The notes beneath the pieces are model-generated. The model had not been told where the DNA came from, made no database searches, and worked only from the letters and a program-made list of their open reading frames with translations. A stretch of 64,000 nt of DNA from Varroa destructor (Eukaryota; Arthropoda; Arachnida; Mesostigmata; Varroidae). This document shows, one piece after another, positions 38,801 to 49,800 of the stretch. A program made the translations under genes and the position numbers. The stretch spans positions 27,153,341 through 27,217,340 of the forward strand of contig NW_019211456.1 in NCBI RefSeq assembly GCF_002443255.2, read 5' to 3'. Position 1 is the first letter of the stretch, and the number at the start of each line of letters is the position of its first letter.

Positions 38801-40661
38801 ACGCGAGTGAAGCACCCATTGAGGAACGAAAGATCGATCGACTGCACGAATACATCCGCCACCTCAGGTCCGGCAAGTACCATTGAGGTGAAGAGCTTGA
38901 GGACAGGCTTCATGACGACTGGATCGCCCTGAAAAAATAAAAGACGCTATAACTACTTTCTCCGTAGCCAACTTCTAGCTGTTTTTTTTTTTATGACAGG
39001 CCTCCGTAAAGTCGTTTAGCATTGCCTTAATGGCCTGGCAGGGTAGGAAACTCAATACGAACAATCTGAAGGGATTTGACGAAAAGAAATAGCTATATTG
39101 GTCGGTTTTTCCGTTAATCGGATATTTGGTGGAGAACCAGAGTGTGCTTATGCCCCGATTCGAATTGAGGCTACCTCTGGCTCTATCCGGTTACACAGGA
39201 ACCGTGTTACTACTGCATAATCGCTGGGACATTATAAGCACAAGGACTAAAATAAAGCCTTTACCCTAAAACATGTGAAAGCATAGTATATGAAGAATTT
39301 TGAGGTCAAATCTTAGATGGTAAAACGGTCGCACTACCAACTTCGCATCGCTTGCCAGTTTATTAGAAATTCTAATTAATATAATAATGACATGCATAAG
39401 AATTTGATATTAGCAGAGGTTATTATGTACTATGTGTGCCACAACTCGAGGAAAGCCACAAAACGGCTACCGCTAACGACGCTCAATCACCAACAGAAAA
39501 CTGTAATCGAAAAATGATTTCGCGACTAAGAATCGTAAGATGCCGTGGATCACACTTACGATTGAACTGAGAGTAGAAATTGGCTCATGTAGTTAAACAA
39601 AGGTTTGAACAATTTCCTGTTTTTTTGGAACGATGAACAGTAAACACAAAGCATTATAAAACGCCAATTGTATGTATGAAAATAAACCCGGATTATAAAA
39701 ATAAGCTTAAGTATTAAATTATGACGTAACGGAAGGGTAACATACATCGTGAGTCAGCAGACTTGCCAGTTGTGACCCCTGCTGCGATAAAACTCTCTGT
39801 GCCTGTATGATGACTTTTGAGCGAAGACTGGCTACTGTTGGGGTTTCGTCTTCCTGTTCCTGAAACCTCATGAAGATATAATCTAGAGCGAGAATGACTT
39901 GGAGCAGGGACTCCCGATCTTCACTATATATGTCAAGGTATGACACTAAGTGTTCCAGGTCGCAATCACACATCTGAAGATATTCACGTACAACATCGAT
40001 GGAAACTTTTGTTTCCTGAAAGGTTTGCGCCCGCTCAGAGAACCACGCCAAGTCTAAAATGGAGAAAAGGACAAATTAAGCGTCTAACCTATTTAAACCA
40101 GAGTGCAGGACGTGTATTTGGCCAACACAAAATAGTTTTTTTTCATCGCATCAAAAACATGTACAAGCTAAACATTCGGTACATCAACTCTTTCCATTAT
40201 TAATCTTTTCCTTCTTAATTTACTATCAGCTCAGCTCTTCAGTTAACGTTACTACAGGCTGAGGAAATGGCTACCCGAAAAAATGGAGATCTCTTGTTTA
40301 TTAAGCATTTATTATAGTCGGAATATTGTGCTGATTAAAATGGCGAAAGTAAACGGGCTTTATAGAGGCTTTATTTAGACCAACAGAAAAAAAACGATAA
40401 ATCAACGCATTTAAAAATTACTAATATCTTTTATTCATATCGTGACATCCTCGACGTACCTTCTGCAATGGTGATGTCGCGCGCTTTAACCTTGTCAACA
40501 AAAGAACCTAGATCAAAAAAGCCAGCGCTTCTCCTCCGTTTGTTATGTTGTCGTGGCGAAATTTTGCTCCCAGAATCAACAACTCCTTTATCGTCTAAGC
40601 TCTTCTTTCTTTTCTGTCCTCCTGCACCTAGCACATGTTCCATGGCGTCTTTGAACGTCAT
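29758..40661 (-). CDS. URB1: URB1/Npa1, nucleolar pre-ribosomal-associated protein 1
   Basis: Seventeen minus-strand exons: 40661-40460, 40053-39746, 38928-38779, 38268-37970, 37728-37581, 37360-37121, 36944-36670, 36483-34844, 34403-34204, 34106-33857, 33645-32831, 32653-32476, 32205-31955, 31672-31568, 31420-31263, 31187-30400 and 29843-29758. Every junction is GT-AG and in phase. Total 6093 nt, 2030 aa (human about 2270). Known role of the family: a large helical-repeat scaffold in early 60S pre-ribosomes in the nucleolus. The basic N-terminus (KRKK, NKRRR) suits a nucleolar protein. Exons 2-7 follow the Npa1 N-terminal domain, including a GISFRDPRLG block matching the human HGINFYDASLG region. 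Exon 11 has CKTPHIPILLSGYDASLSLSDQ and LIWGEAAPSF, close to the human CKSGHLAVLLGAYGATLS and LLWGPAAVEH. Exons 12-13 carry the NopRA1 C-terminal domain (about residues 1490-1690). The start is the first ATG of the exon; no upstream exon was sought. Confidence 0.93.
29934..30033. other. Scaffold gap of 100 N
   Basis: Exactly 100 N, the usual placeholder for a gap of unknown size. It lies in the last URB1 intron (29844-30399) and is flanked on both sides by TA-rich sequence. No coding sequence appears to be lost, judging by the phase match across the intron. Confidence 0.98.
31263..31420 (-). other. URB1: URB1 exon 15, easily missed
   Basis: Acceptor TTCTGTTCACTATCAG is followed by 158 nt open in phase (starts VKTRLMFVSLGIKANVL) and donor CT/GTATTTG in phase 2. 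It joins to 31187 to give Leu then SYLEGTTILL. Without this exon, exons 14 and 16 are out of phase, so it is needed for a continuous protein. Its weak resemblance to other URB1 proteins is typical of this region. Confidence 0.75.
32276..32320. repeat. Perfect 21-bp intronic foldback with a 3-nt loop
   Basis: Left arm 32276-32296 (ending AGAGCAACCGAA) is exactly complementary to 32300-32320, with loop CTT. It lies inside the 270-nt intron between URB1 exons 12 and 13, so the pre-mRNA would carry a very stable hairpin 71 nt from the acceptor side. Pairing ends abruptly at both edges. Confidence 0.93.
39151..39222 (-). repeat. Possible tRNA-derived (SINE-like) remnant
   Basis: Read on the minus strand, this URB1 intron segment has a GCAGTAGTAACACGG stretch similar to a pol III A box region. 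A perfect 5-bp stem follows (CGGTT, 7-nt loop, AACCG), then AATTCGAATCG (39166-39156), which matches the tRNA B box consensus at 9 of 11 positions. The stem-to-B-box distance is too long for an ordinary tRNA and the T-stem is poor, so it is not a functional tRNA gene. A decayed tRNA-derived SINE is possible. Confidence 0.2.
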
Positions 40662-43600
40662 CGTTTTTCTATTACGTGATCGGTATATCCTTTAAAACAT
40701 TCCCGCTTTATGCGAAACACGATATCTGTACGTTTTATCAAACCGTAAACAAAAAGAAATTTAGACAAAAAAACCACACAGAGCCGACTCACAAACGAAC
40801 TTATATGCTATTTCACTCAAATAGAACTCAACAGCAACTCTGAATCATTAGAATTTGAACAAATTCTATCTCTAATTATACACGTACAGAGTAGCACCTT
40901 TTTAATGAAATAAGATGTTCGTCTATGGGGAGCGCTCGATGTTTTCGAAATCTATCTGCCACGGTCGGTTTATGTTTACAATGCACGTGTTCCATGCTGT
41001 ATTTTGGCGGACCGTGCGTTATTTAGTCGGAGACGCGTGCAGGGTCGTCAGCACAAACAACAAAGACCTATAGGCACTCCGTTCAAACTACGGAGCAGAG
41101 TACTCAACCAGGGCCACTGAGGCAGACAGGTAAAGCTAGACACACGCACAAATACAGATACCCAGTCGGACACCAAAATCGCACAGAGTCCAAGCGACAC
41201 ACAGCTGATTTCTTCATGTGGCTAAAAGGTTTTCGCTGTTTTGAAATTCTACTAGGAACCTTTCAAGAATAGACGGTAAATGATGAGTGCAGTGAAGGTG
41301 TAAGCTTTGAACTAGGTTGTTATATTATTTTTATTGTACGATGAGATGTCATTTAATTTTTCTGTAACCGCATCGCAAGGCTTTGCGGGTAGTCGACACG
41401 GGAAGTGGCGCTGCTGTCTGTAGGGAAATCCCCGAGCAAGAAACATTCAAACAGATGTCTACGATACATCCATCTGGAATTGCCATTAGTTTTAAGGTGG
41501 ATGTTTGTTATTTTATCAATATTTTTCGTAGAGACTCCGTGAAAAGAAGCCACATCAAGCGAACAAAGACCTCGTGTGGGTACAGTGGCGGACATTTTGT
41601 GAGGTGCTCCTTTCTATGGACCGGTTACGAACAGGTGGCGTGCATCGAGTTTTGATATGATAATAAGCCGATTAAGTGGCGGATCTTTGTTAGTTCTCTT
41701 CTATGTGATCATATGGAGGAAATTTGACGATGTGACTGTTTGTCGAGCACAATAGTCATCGACAAAGCTACAAGTGTTTCGAGTGGCGCGAAAAGTACGG
41801 ATTGGCAAACTCTGATGATGTGTACTGTCGATCAGTGTTTGAGCAAAAGCAACGTAGTGGTCTGAAGCCAAATACGAACGTAGATACGTTTATGCTCAGA
41901 GCCGGCTGTCTGACGTAAAATTAGAGGCATTTAGATCAAGGACGATTGGCGTTTTGGCATTTCGTTCAGCCGTTCTGACCATACGTTCAGCATCGTAATG
42001 GGTAATGATAGTGGATCGGGTGACAACATCAACACTGGAGCTTTACTTTTGTTTACGTATTTCACAAACTGTACATACCGAACGAATCCCTAATTCAGTA
42101 ATATAGTATTATAAATGTCACCGTGCTTCCTTTGTATGGAAAACCATTCCAGGGTTGTTAGTTTTAAAAAAAAAAGTAATGATTGAGTAAGCAGTAAAGG
42201 TGGCCTCAATAAAATTGAAAAAATTTAGCAAGGCTTCAAATGCAGATGCTTAAAAGATCACCATTGGTCATGGTATATTGAATACGTCGAGTCTCATCAA
42301 ACAGTCTCATGCAGGATATATTCTTTGTCTCCAATAGAAATGTCAATGTTGTGTAAGGTATAATAATATCATTTTCACTCGTGATATGACAGTCTACGTA
42401 AGTTCATATTTTTTTTTCATGTATGTAGATTTTGCACTGAACAAAGCCTGAGTTCTCCACAAAAGGATTCGGCTTAACTTGGTTCATAGTTGTTGTGGCG
42501 CATATTTTTGGTTGTTTTCGTTCTACCCTACTATTATAGAATACACCCTGCTGCTCTGGAGACGTCATTCGTCGCCCATGACGTCTTGCATCTTGCGTCT
42601 CATCTTACAAAGTGATGGCCGGCAATTACCTTACAATCTTCGGTTTACGCCGTTTTGATAAAGTACAGTGTGAGCGTTGATGACTCAGTAAAGTTTGCTA
42701 GTCCAAATACACTGGTAGACAATAGGCAGTAGCGCTTCAAGCAGTGTTGGACCGAACTGTGTGCGTAGACTACTTTTTGGGATGTAGTCCAAACTTCTTT
42801 GTCACATTAGTGTAATACGGAAATACCTACTGCAATTCGACAATATGATGTTCGTGAATGGACAGAGGTCTTGATTAGGGAGTCGACTAACGAAATTAAA
42901 TAGTGATTAGAATATTTTTATGTTATTCATTTTCAAAAATGAAGATGGTAATGGAACGATTATGAGTTTCGGTCTCCTTTGGATATCATTGATTTTTGGC
43001 AGTACAACGTAGAAATGGTCAAATGTAAAACAGGATAAAATAGAACTCCGGCCTTTTATGATTGCAATTTCTTTTTATCTAATAAAGTACTACTAAATAC
43101 CCACAACACCCATCGTGGGTAGCCGAATATAATCAGTGCTGAATTCGCCGCTGCTGGGAGTTTGTGCTTGACAAGTGCTGAGATCAGCGCTTCAACTTCA
43201 CAAGACACCGCCATCTTGTACCATATATAAATACCATTGAGTTGAAGCTAATATAAGCTGTTTACGCAAGATATAGCATTACCTTTTATACAAATGATAA
43301 TTATACAGGGTAAGACAGATCGACATAGAGATATGTATGGGGTACGAATATATTTGTAAAGCGGACCTGTTTTGGTGAAAAAAGAGTGTATTTTGCTTTT
43401 TATTATTTGCTGTCTTTGCTATTTTTAATACCTACTTTCAAGTAAGTAAAATATTGTTTTACCATTCCATATCATTTGCTTGTACTGTTATTGAACTTCG
43501 CAGATCATCAAACAAATGCATGAGGTCATCATTTAATAAAATAGACGATACCTAATATTTCAAATTGTTATTTGTTAAAGTAAAATGAGACACGAGCTTG

Positions 43601-43833
43601 CAAAATTTATTTGCATTTTTCAAAAATAGACTCATATTTGTTACGGATGTAACTATTCGATAGTAACACTGAAATGTTGGTATTCCGAGAAGCCGTCTGG
43701 ATTAATTGAACATGTAGATTTTAAACATTTCATGCCCTATCGCTTAGCTAGTCAAGTTATTTTTCTCTAGGTCCGTCTTTTAGTATAATAGTATTAAGTG
43801 TTTTGACTGTGCTTCTACATATACTTTACAGCA
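40662..43833. promoter_or_regulatory. Region between divergent URB1 and Pelle genes
   Basis: The 3.2 kb between two head-to-head start codons must contain both promoters and the Pelle leader exon(s). An acceptor (ACTTTACAG ending at 43831) sits 2 nt before the Pelle ATG, showing that at least one 5'UTR exon lies upstream. A CpG-richer patch at about 40975-41180 is the likeliest URB1 promoter or leader. An inverted CRE pair lies at 42561-42585. The overlapping frames at 41353-41655 look like chance. Confidence 0.5.
42561..42585. promoter_or_regulatory. Inverted pair of CRE/ATF-type motifs
   Basis: GACGTCAT at 42561-42568 and its exact reverse complement ATGACGTC at 42578-42585, separated by 9 nt. 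Each contains the TGACGTC core bound by CREB/ATF bZIP proteins. It lies 1.25 kb upstream of the Pelle ATG and 1.9 kb upstream of URB1's. Function is inferred from the motif only. Confidence 0.4.
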
Positions 43834-46800
43834 ATGGCGAAAGTTCCGCACGGAATTCCACGCAGCTCCCGAACGCCTCATCTAGACGCCAGCGGGTTAT
43901 CGATGCCTCCCTCACCAACTTCGCACTACACGACCGAAAGGCGAAGAAGATACGTGCACGAGCTACCATATAATGCCCATTCGAAGTTATGCAAGCTTCT
44001 CGATGTTGACAGAAAATGGGACCATTTGGGTAGGTCCGTTTTAAACTTTTGCCTACTGTGACAGTATAAAGCTCTTAGGTTGAATAATGGCAGCTAGGAT
44101 GTGTCGATAGCACAAGATAACATCTTCGCTCCGCGGCATAGACTTGCGCATTTTGGATTTAGGTTTTATATAAATTGCTGTGTCGCACTTCCAGCTGGTC
44201 TGATGGACATAGAAACAGTCGACATTAAGCTATTCGCAAACGCAGTCCTGCGCGGAGGCAGTCCTTCCGAAGAAGTTCTCAAAAAGTTCGGTGAACGAAA
44301 TGGCCGTATCAGCCAGTTATTCAAGTATTTACACGCCATGGAGTACTATAAGGGCATGCACATCCTCAAAGATTATGGTGAGTTGAATATCAAATCTTCT
44401 TTATCTTTTGTTCACATTGTGATCCTATATGTGATGCCAAGTTATTTATAGCACAGAACTACCCCTTCATAATAGATGTCTCAATATAAATTATATGGAA
44501 GATGAGCATACGGTACAATGGTTAGGTTTTACCTAGGCGTTTACGTTATTCGACGCTATACTCGTTGTGCCTCAAAAAACATCAATGCACAAAGGCGTTC
44601 GCATATAAATTTGCATGTATTACTAGTGCGGGATGTAGTGCCGCCAGGGTTGATAAATGACGCAGTTAATTTTGGACCGTTTCAAAAACTGGAAAACGTT
44701 CTCTCACAGATAGATAGTTTTCTGACAGCTCGAAGTAAAATCTTCCGCAATGGTTGAACAATGAATGCTATCGAAGTTACAGACACCCAATGCTCCAATG
44801 AAATTTTGTTTGGAGACTTGCACGCTCATAAGGATTGGATATTATGTTCGCTTAATAACAACAATAATGTCATGGTCTTCAAAAAATAACAATCGCAGAG
44901 ACAATAATCAATTTACTGTAACTTACATGCATATGCTTGTAATGACCTTTTCTCGCTTAGAATATAACGGTCTTCGTACTGTATTCCTTTTGTTAACAAT
45001 TACACATAAGGACTTCGTTTCGTACGTACTATGTCAGAATACTTTAGTTTAAAAGTTATTGAAGTCTGGCCGCGTTTCTATCCGTTGTCCATACGACTAC
45101 TTCGTATTTTTTTAAATGTAAGAACATTAAGCCCAGTAGTCGGAATAATGTGATGTCGACGTTCTATTGGCTAAATCAATCGCTTTTACGTTACGTACAG
45201 CGTACGAGCATTGAGCTCGTAAACTTGTACAAAATAAAATAAAAGTCATTTTTTTGTTTTGTTTTTCTTTGAAGCAGTATAACCCTCGCAAAATGAATGC
45301 CAGTATGTAATTAACGGGAGCCCTCTAACTCATGTTGGTGATTCTTGATGTATAGTTGATCCAAGACACTGGCGTCTACTGGGTGCAGGCAACAGCAATG
45401 GAGATGCATCTTCTACGCTTCTATCAGGACATTTCGAACCGCCATCAGCTCCTCCATATGTAAGTAGTGATATGATCTGCGAAAGATGAAATCAATAGTG
45501 GAAGCAATAACATGAAGGTTGTAATCGAAAGAAAAACAAAAACATTGTAGGGTTTATGTACAGTCCCGTATATGTCGACCCCCAAGCTCAGAGTGCTTAC
45601 TGCTCAGATACGACCGTGGTTTTATATATTAATTTGCCTGGACTCACACTAGAAACATTTATGCAATTAATTTTTATTAGCTTTATAATTTAAAGTAAGT
45701 TGAACTGACGTAAATGATATTAGGTAATTTATGTTTACATTTAGAATAAATTAATTCAGCGTTTCGAGAATCATATGCTCAGACAGTTAAGTTCCTTCCT
45801 GTCCAATTGAGAATCTATTTTTTTCGTTTATAAAAACAGAATTTTAAGCCAATAATATATATGGTAAAAGTCGCACGTAAAAGAAAATCGCTTTTCTATT
45901 CAAATACACGAAAATCTACTCTCAGTTATATGTGACGATATGCGGTGCGTCCAGGGTGCCGAGCTCATTAAATAATAGTTGGACGCATGTGTCGACTAAT
46001 GGTGGTCTGGGACTTAGTGTTCAGTCACTTAGTCTGTTAGGCTAGGTGAAGTACACTCGTCGCATATTTACTCACAGATAAACTATCAAGCAGGCAGTTT
46101 GAGGCCTGTTTCGTTAATCGCATGAACGTCCACTTCGTGTGAAATGTAGGCGACAGTACAAATTATAACCTCCAGAAACATGCCATTTCAGCTTGGTATG
46201 TTTAGTTATTACACGTCTTGTTTATTTTACAGGAGTCGGAACAAATGTTGATGAAGCCAAAGCTACAAGTCGATAGTCGCAACGTGTATAGTCCTTGTAA
46301 AGAAGGTTACCTCAAGGGCCACGACAGTAAGCTGCCATCCTCAACAGCAAACAGAACAAAGGAAATCGCGAAGCTGCATGGCGCAAAAATCGCGAAGGCA
46401 GCCGCGGCTTGTGCCGCAAAGCCAGGAAGGGTGCTGAGCTGTTTAATAACAGTTACAATTCAATCCTCCATCATATGTAATCTTGAATGTAGCTTAGGTG
46501 AAAGTAACTTCTGATTGATTATGGGTTGTGTATACAAACGTTTGCATGCATTTTTAGGCGGAGCTCGATCGGTTTCATCAAGAACTCCTGTCATCGGGCA
46601 TCAAGGTTCTTTCACTTAAGCCCCAGGTGACGCAGAAAGATTCATCACCAGTAAAGCTACACGATGTCAACATGAATGCTGAGATCAACTTCAAGGGTTT
46701 GTATTATGCTGAAGTACTAATACGCAACAAATGCCAAATACCATCTATCGTACCTAACAAGCGTAAAAAGTCGCACTGAGACTGCATAATCGGTTTCGTA

Positions 46801-49800
46801 TAGAACATTTGTTTATAATCCCCTCTCATACTTTTCAATATTAATCGTGTATGATGCTGAACTCGTTTCTATTTTAGATATCGATCTAGAGCCGATTAGG
46901 CATATTGCTTATGCCGAGCTAGCAAAAGCTACTCAAAACTTCGCTAAAAATAATATGCTCGGCAAAGGTGGCTTTGGAACCGTTTACCGAGGTCTTTGGA
47001 AGGACACCACTGTCGCTGTAAAAAAACTCCATCTGAGTACACAACCCGGAAACAGGGAACACGTACGACAGGTAAACTGACTGCTGAATCAAATATTGAA
47101 TTGAATAGCTCCCATATTAGCTCCTCTGCTTTTTTTAGATTTGTTAGGAGAACTTGTCATCATAAATTACAACAACCGCGTTTTTACTTATAATAGTCGT
47201 CAATTATTCATTTTCGTGATTCGGCTCGATCTAGTTGTTGAGCAATGGTCTATTGTACATTATGAAAACGTTCTGTCTGATTTTTATTTGCGACTTTCTT
47301 TTTCTATTTAATCTCTCTTGCAAAAATTAAATTAAAACAATTATATTATGATACGCTAAGGATGATTTTTTAAACATCTCTGTATGAAGTAGATTTATTA
47401 CTTCTACTCCCTCTGTCCATAATTCCATCGTGCATGCAGAGTAGTAGTGTCTATATAGTCATATAAGTTTAAGTTGGGTGCCGTAGGACACTGGCGGATA
47501 GTATATGTCGCTGTTTAAAACAGCAGATAGTTCACTATGAAAAACCACCTTAGCCTAGAAATTATCTTAAACTACTTATTATTGCAATTTCTTATTTATA
47601 TTGTATGTGCTTGTTTTAGTAAATTTTATGTCATTAGAAAAAATATGATATATATAGGTATACGTATATAGGGCAGAAATGTCAGCGTCCCGTGTCAGCG
47701 ATCGCAGTTTTTTCAGTTAGAAGTGCAGCTGTCCAAGCAACAGTGTCGACATATGTTTTTGTTGTATGACAGTTGTCGACACACGTTGTTGGCTGCAATG
47801 ACCGATGCTTGTTTTAACAGTTTTACAAATAGCCTACTAAGTACAAAGAAGATTTCGCCTGAAACTATGCTTTTGCTCCTATTGTATTCAAGAGGCAGTT
47901 GCATGCTCTCGGATGTCTAGACTAGTATTCTTTTTCACTGCAGAAAATGATATAGATACCTAATAGAAGAAAGTACAAAAAGAGCACAGGACTAATGTTA
48001 CATGTATTCATTGCAACTATTACTTTCACTAACGTGATATTCCATTCACTCACGGCATATCTTTAAGTAGTCTTATGCAATCACTTTACTTTTTCTACTT
48101 GCTTTGAGACTGCACATGCTTTGTTTCCTAATATGGAAGTTGAAATTTTACCCAACCATAAGAGTGCCCAGTATAGAATCGGCTTTCATTTTCTTCTTAA
48201 GTAAATGAGCAAAGTGTTATTATGCGTATCCGTTTCCCAATTCTGTTTCTAAGTTGAAAGAATGATAAATCGCCTGTATTTGTGACCCTACTTATGGACA
48301 AAGGCTTGCTATCTAAACTCCGCGAAATGAGCCTTAGCGTGGCATTAATGCTTATTTCAGGTTTCCTATGAATTTTAAATAGCTCTTGTTTCGTTGCTTC
48401 GTTTCTACGGAGCTTTCACCGAAGATGGAAAAACTTACTTGACAAGTGCTAATGCAGTAAGAAGTGCAATATAGATAGTCTTTTTTTGTTACGGTAATGA
48501 AAGGTGTTCCTGCAGCGACGCTGCGATCCTCACTAGCAACTAGCTTGAAGTTTGAACTATCTTAGAGAAGGTGTTCATAGCTTAGGTGCACCCATCTGCT
48601 TACTTCAGGTTCCTTCACCATCACGTCATCCAGAAGCACAACCGAAAAGCGAGGCGCACCTTCTTATTCGATCGGTATGTGGGATACCGGTTGCGGCATT
48701 TTTTACAGAACCAAACCTGTCTTTACGGCATCAATACCTTAGACACGCTATTGGGTGAGACTGATTCATTACGACACATGATAGCGTCCCATTTCACCCT
48801 AACGGTTGAAGCTGACTCCTATAAAGCAACTAACGCAATCGCAACGCCCTTAAGCTTCACTTTCCGTCAGGATCGGATTTGTATTAAATGGTGTTACAGA
48901 CTGAGAAAAGTGGGAGGCGCCGGCAAGTTTATACGGTTTACATCGCCTGGAACGAGCTCTTCGTCCCCTATGTACAAGGAAATCATTCTTGCAACGTGTG
49001 GGTCTGTTTTTCGCTTGAAGCAGCGTTTACCACGTTTTAACCAGTGCAGCCAGAATCTAATGAAACGTTGCATTTCACTGTATTTACTTTATTCGGTTGG
49101 TAATCGTTTGTCATTACCTCTACATGCGATTGCTAGTTAAAAATCAAACAGATGACAAACTATTTTCTTAACAAGACCGATGAGTTGGATTACAAGAACC
49201 CAAAATACGCATACCAAGTTTTGCGCGGCAACAGTCATAACCTAATTATTTTTTTCAAAAAGAAGGTTTGAGTAATATAATTTACGTAGTACCGGACACA
49301 GCAGGGTAAAATCTATTTCAAGTGGATCGAGTGTCGGCCTCAGCCTGACGGTTACATTATCATAATTTTGAGCTTTCTTTAGTTCTAATAGCTTCCTTTA
49401 TGAGCTAATGAAGTTATCGTTTTTCTGCAAATCAACAAACACATATTGTGCATAGTTTTTAGTACAGCCTAATAAAGGTGTGCTAAACAATGTGCATGAG
49501 AAAAAGGTGCATCGTTTAACTTTACATTAATGAGTAAATTTATGTACATGCGATTCATGAACTCAATTTAAGGTTTACTTGTATGGTCTTATTCACAAAT
49601 CTTTAAAAAGATCCTATAATATTGATAGAAAAGAAGGTAAGACAACTACTTTAGCTGAATACTTTTTCTTGACTTTTCGCTCTCTCTGTCTTTTGTACCT
49701 AGGCCAGGGAACAAATCATTATCTGTACATTTTACATAGAGGAAAAGGCAGCATTTGTCGAGCTATTTGGCACTACTAAGGAATTAGGTGAATTATATTT

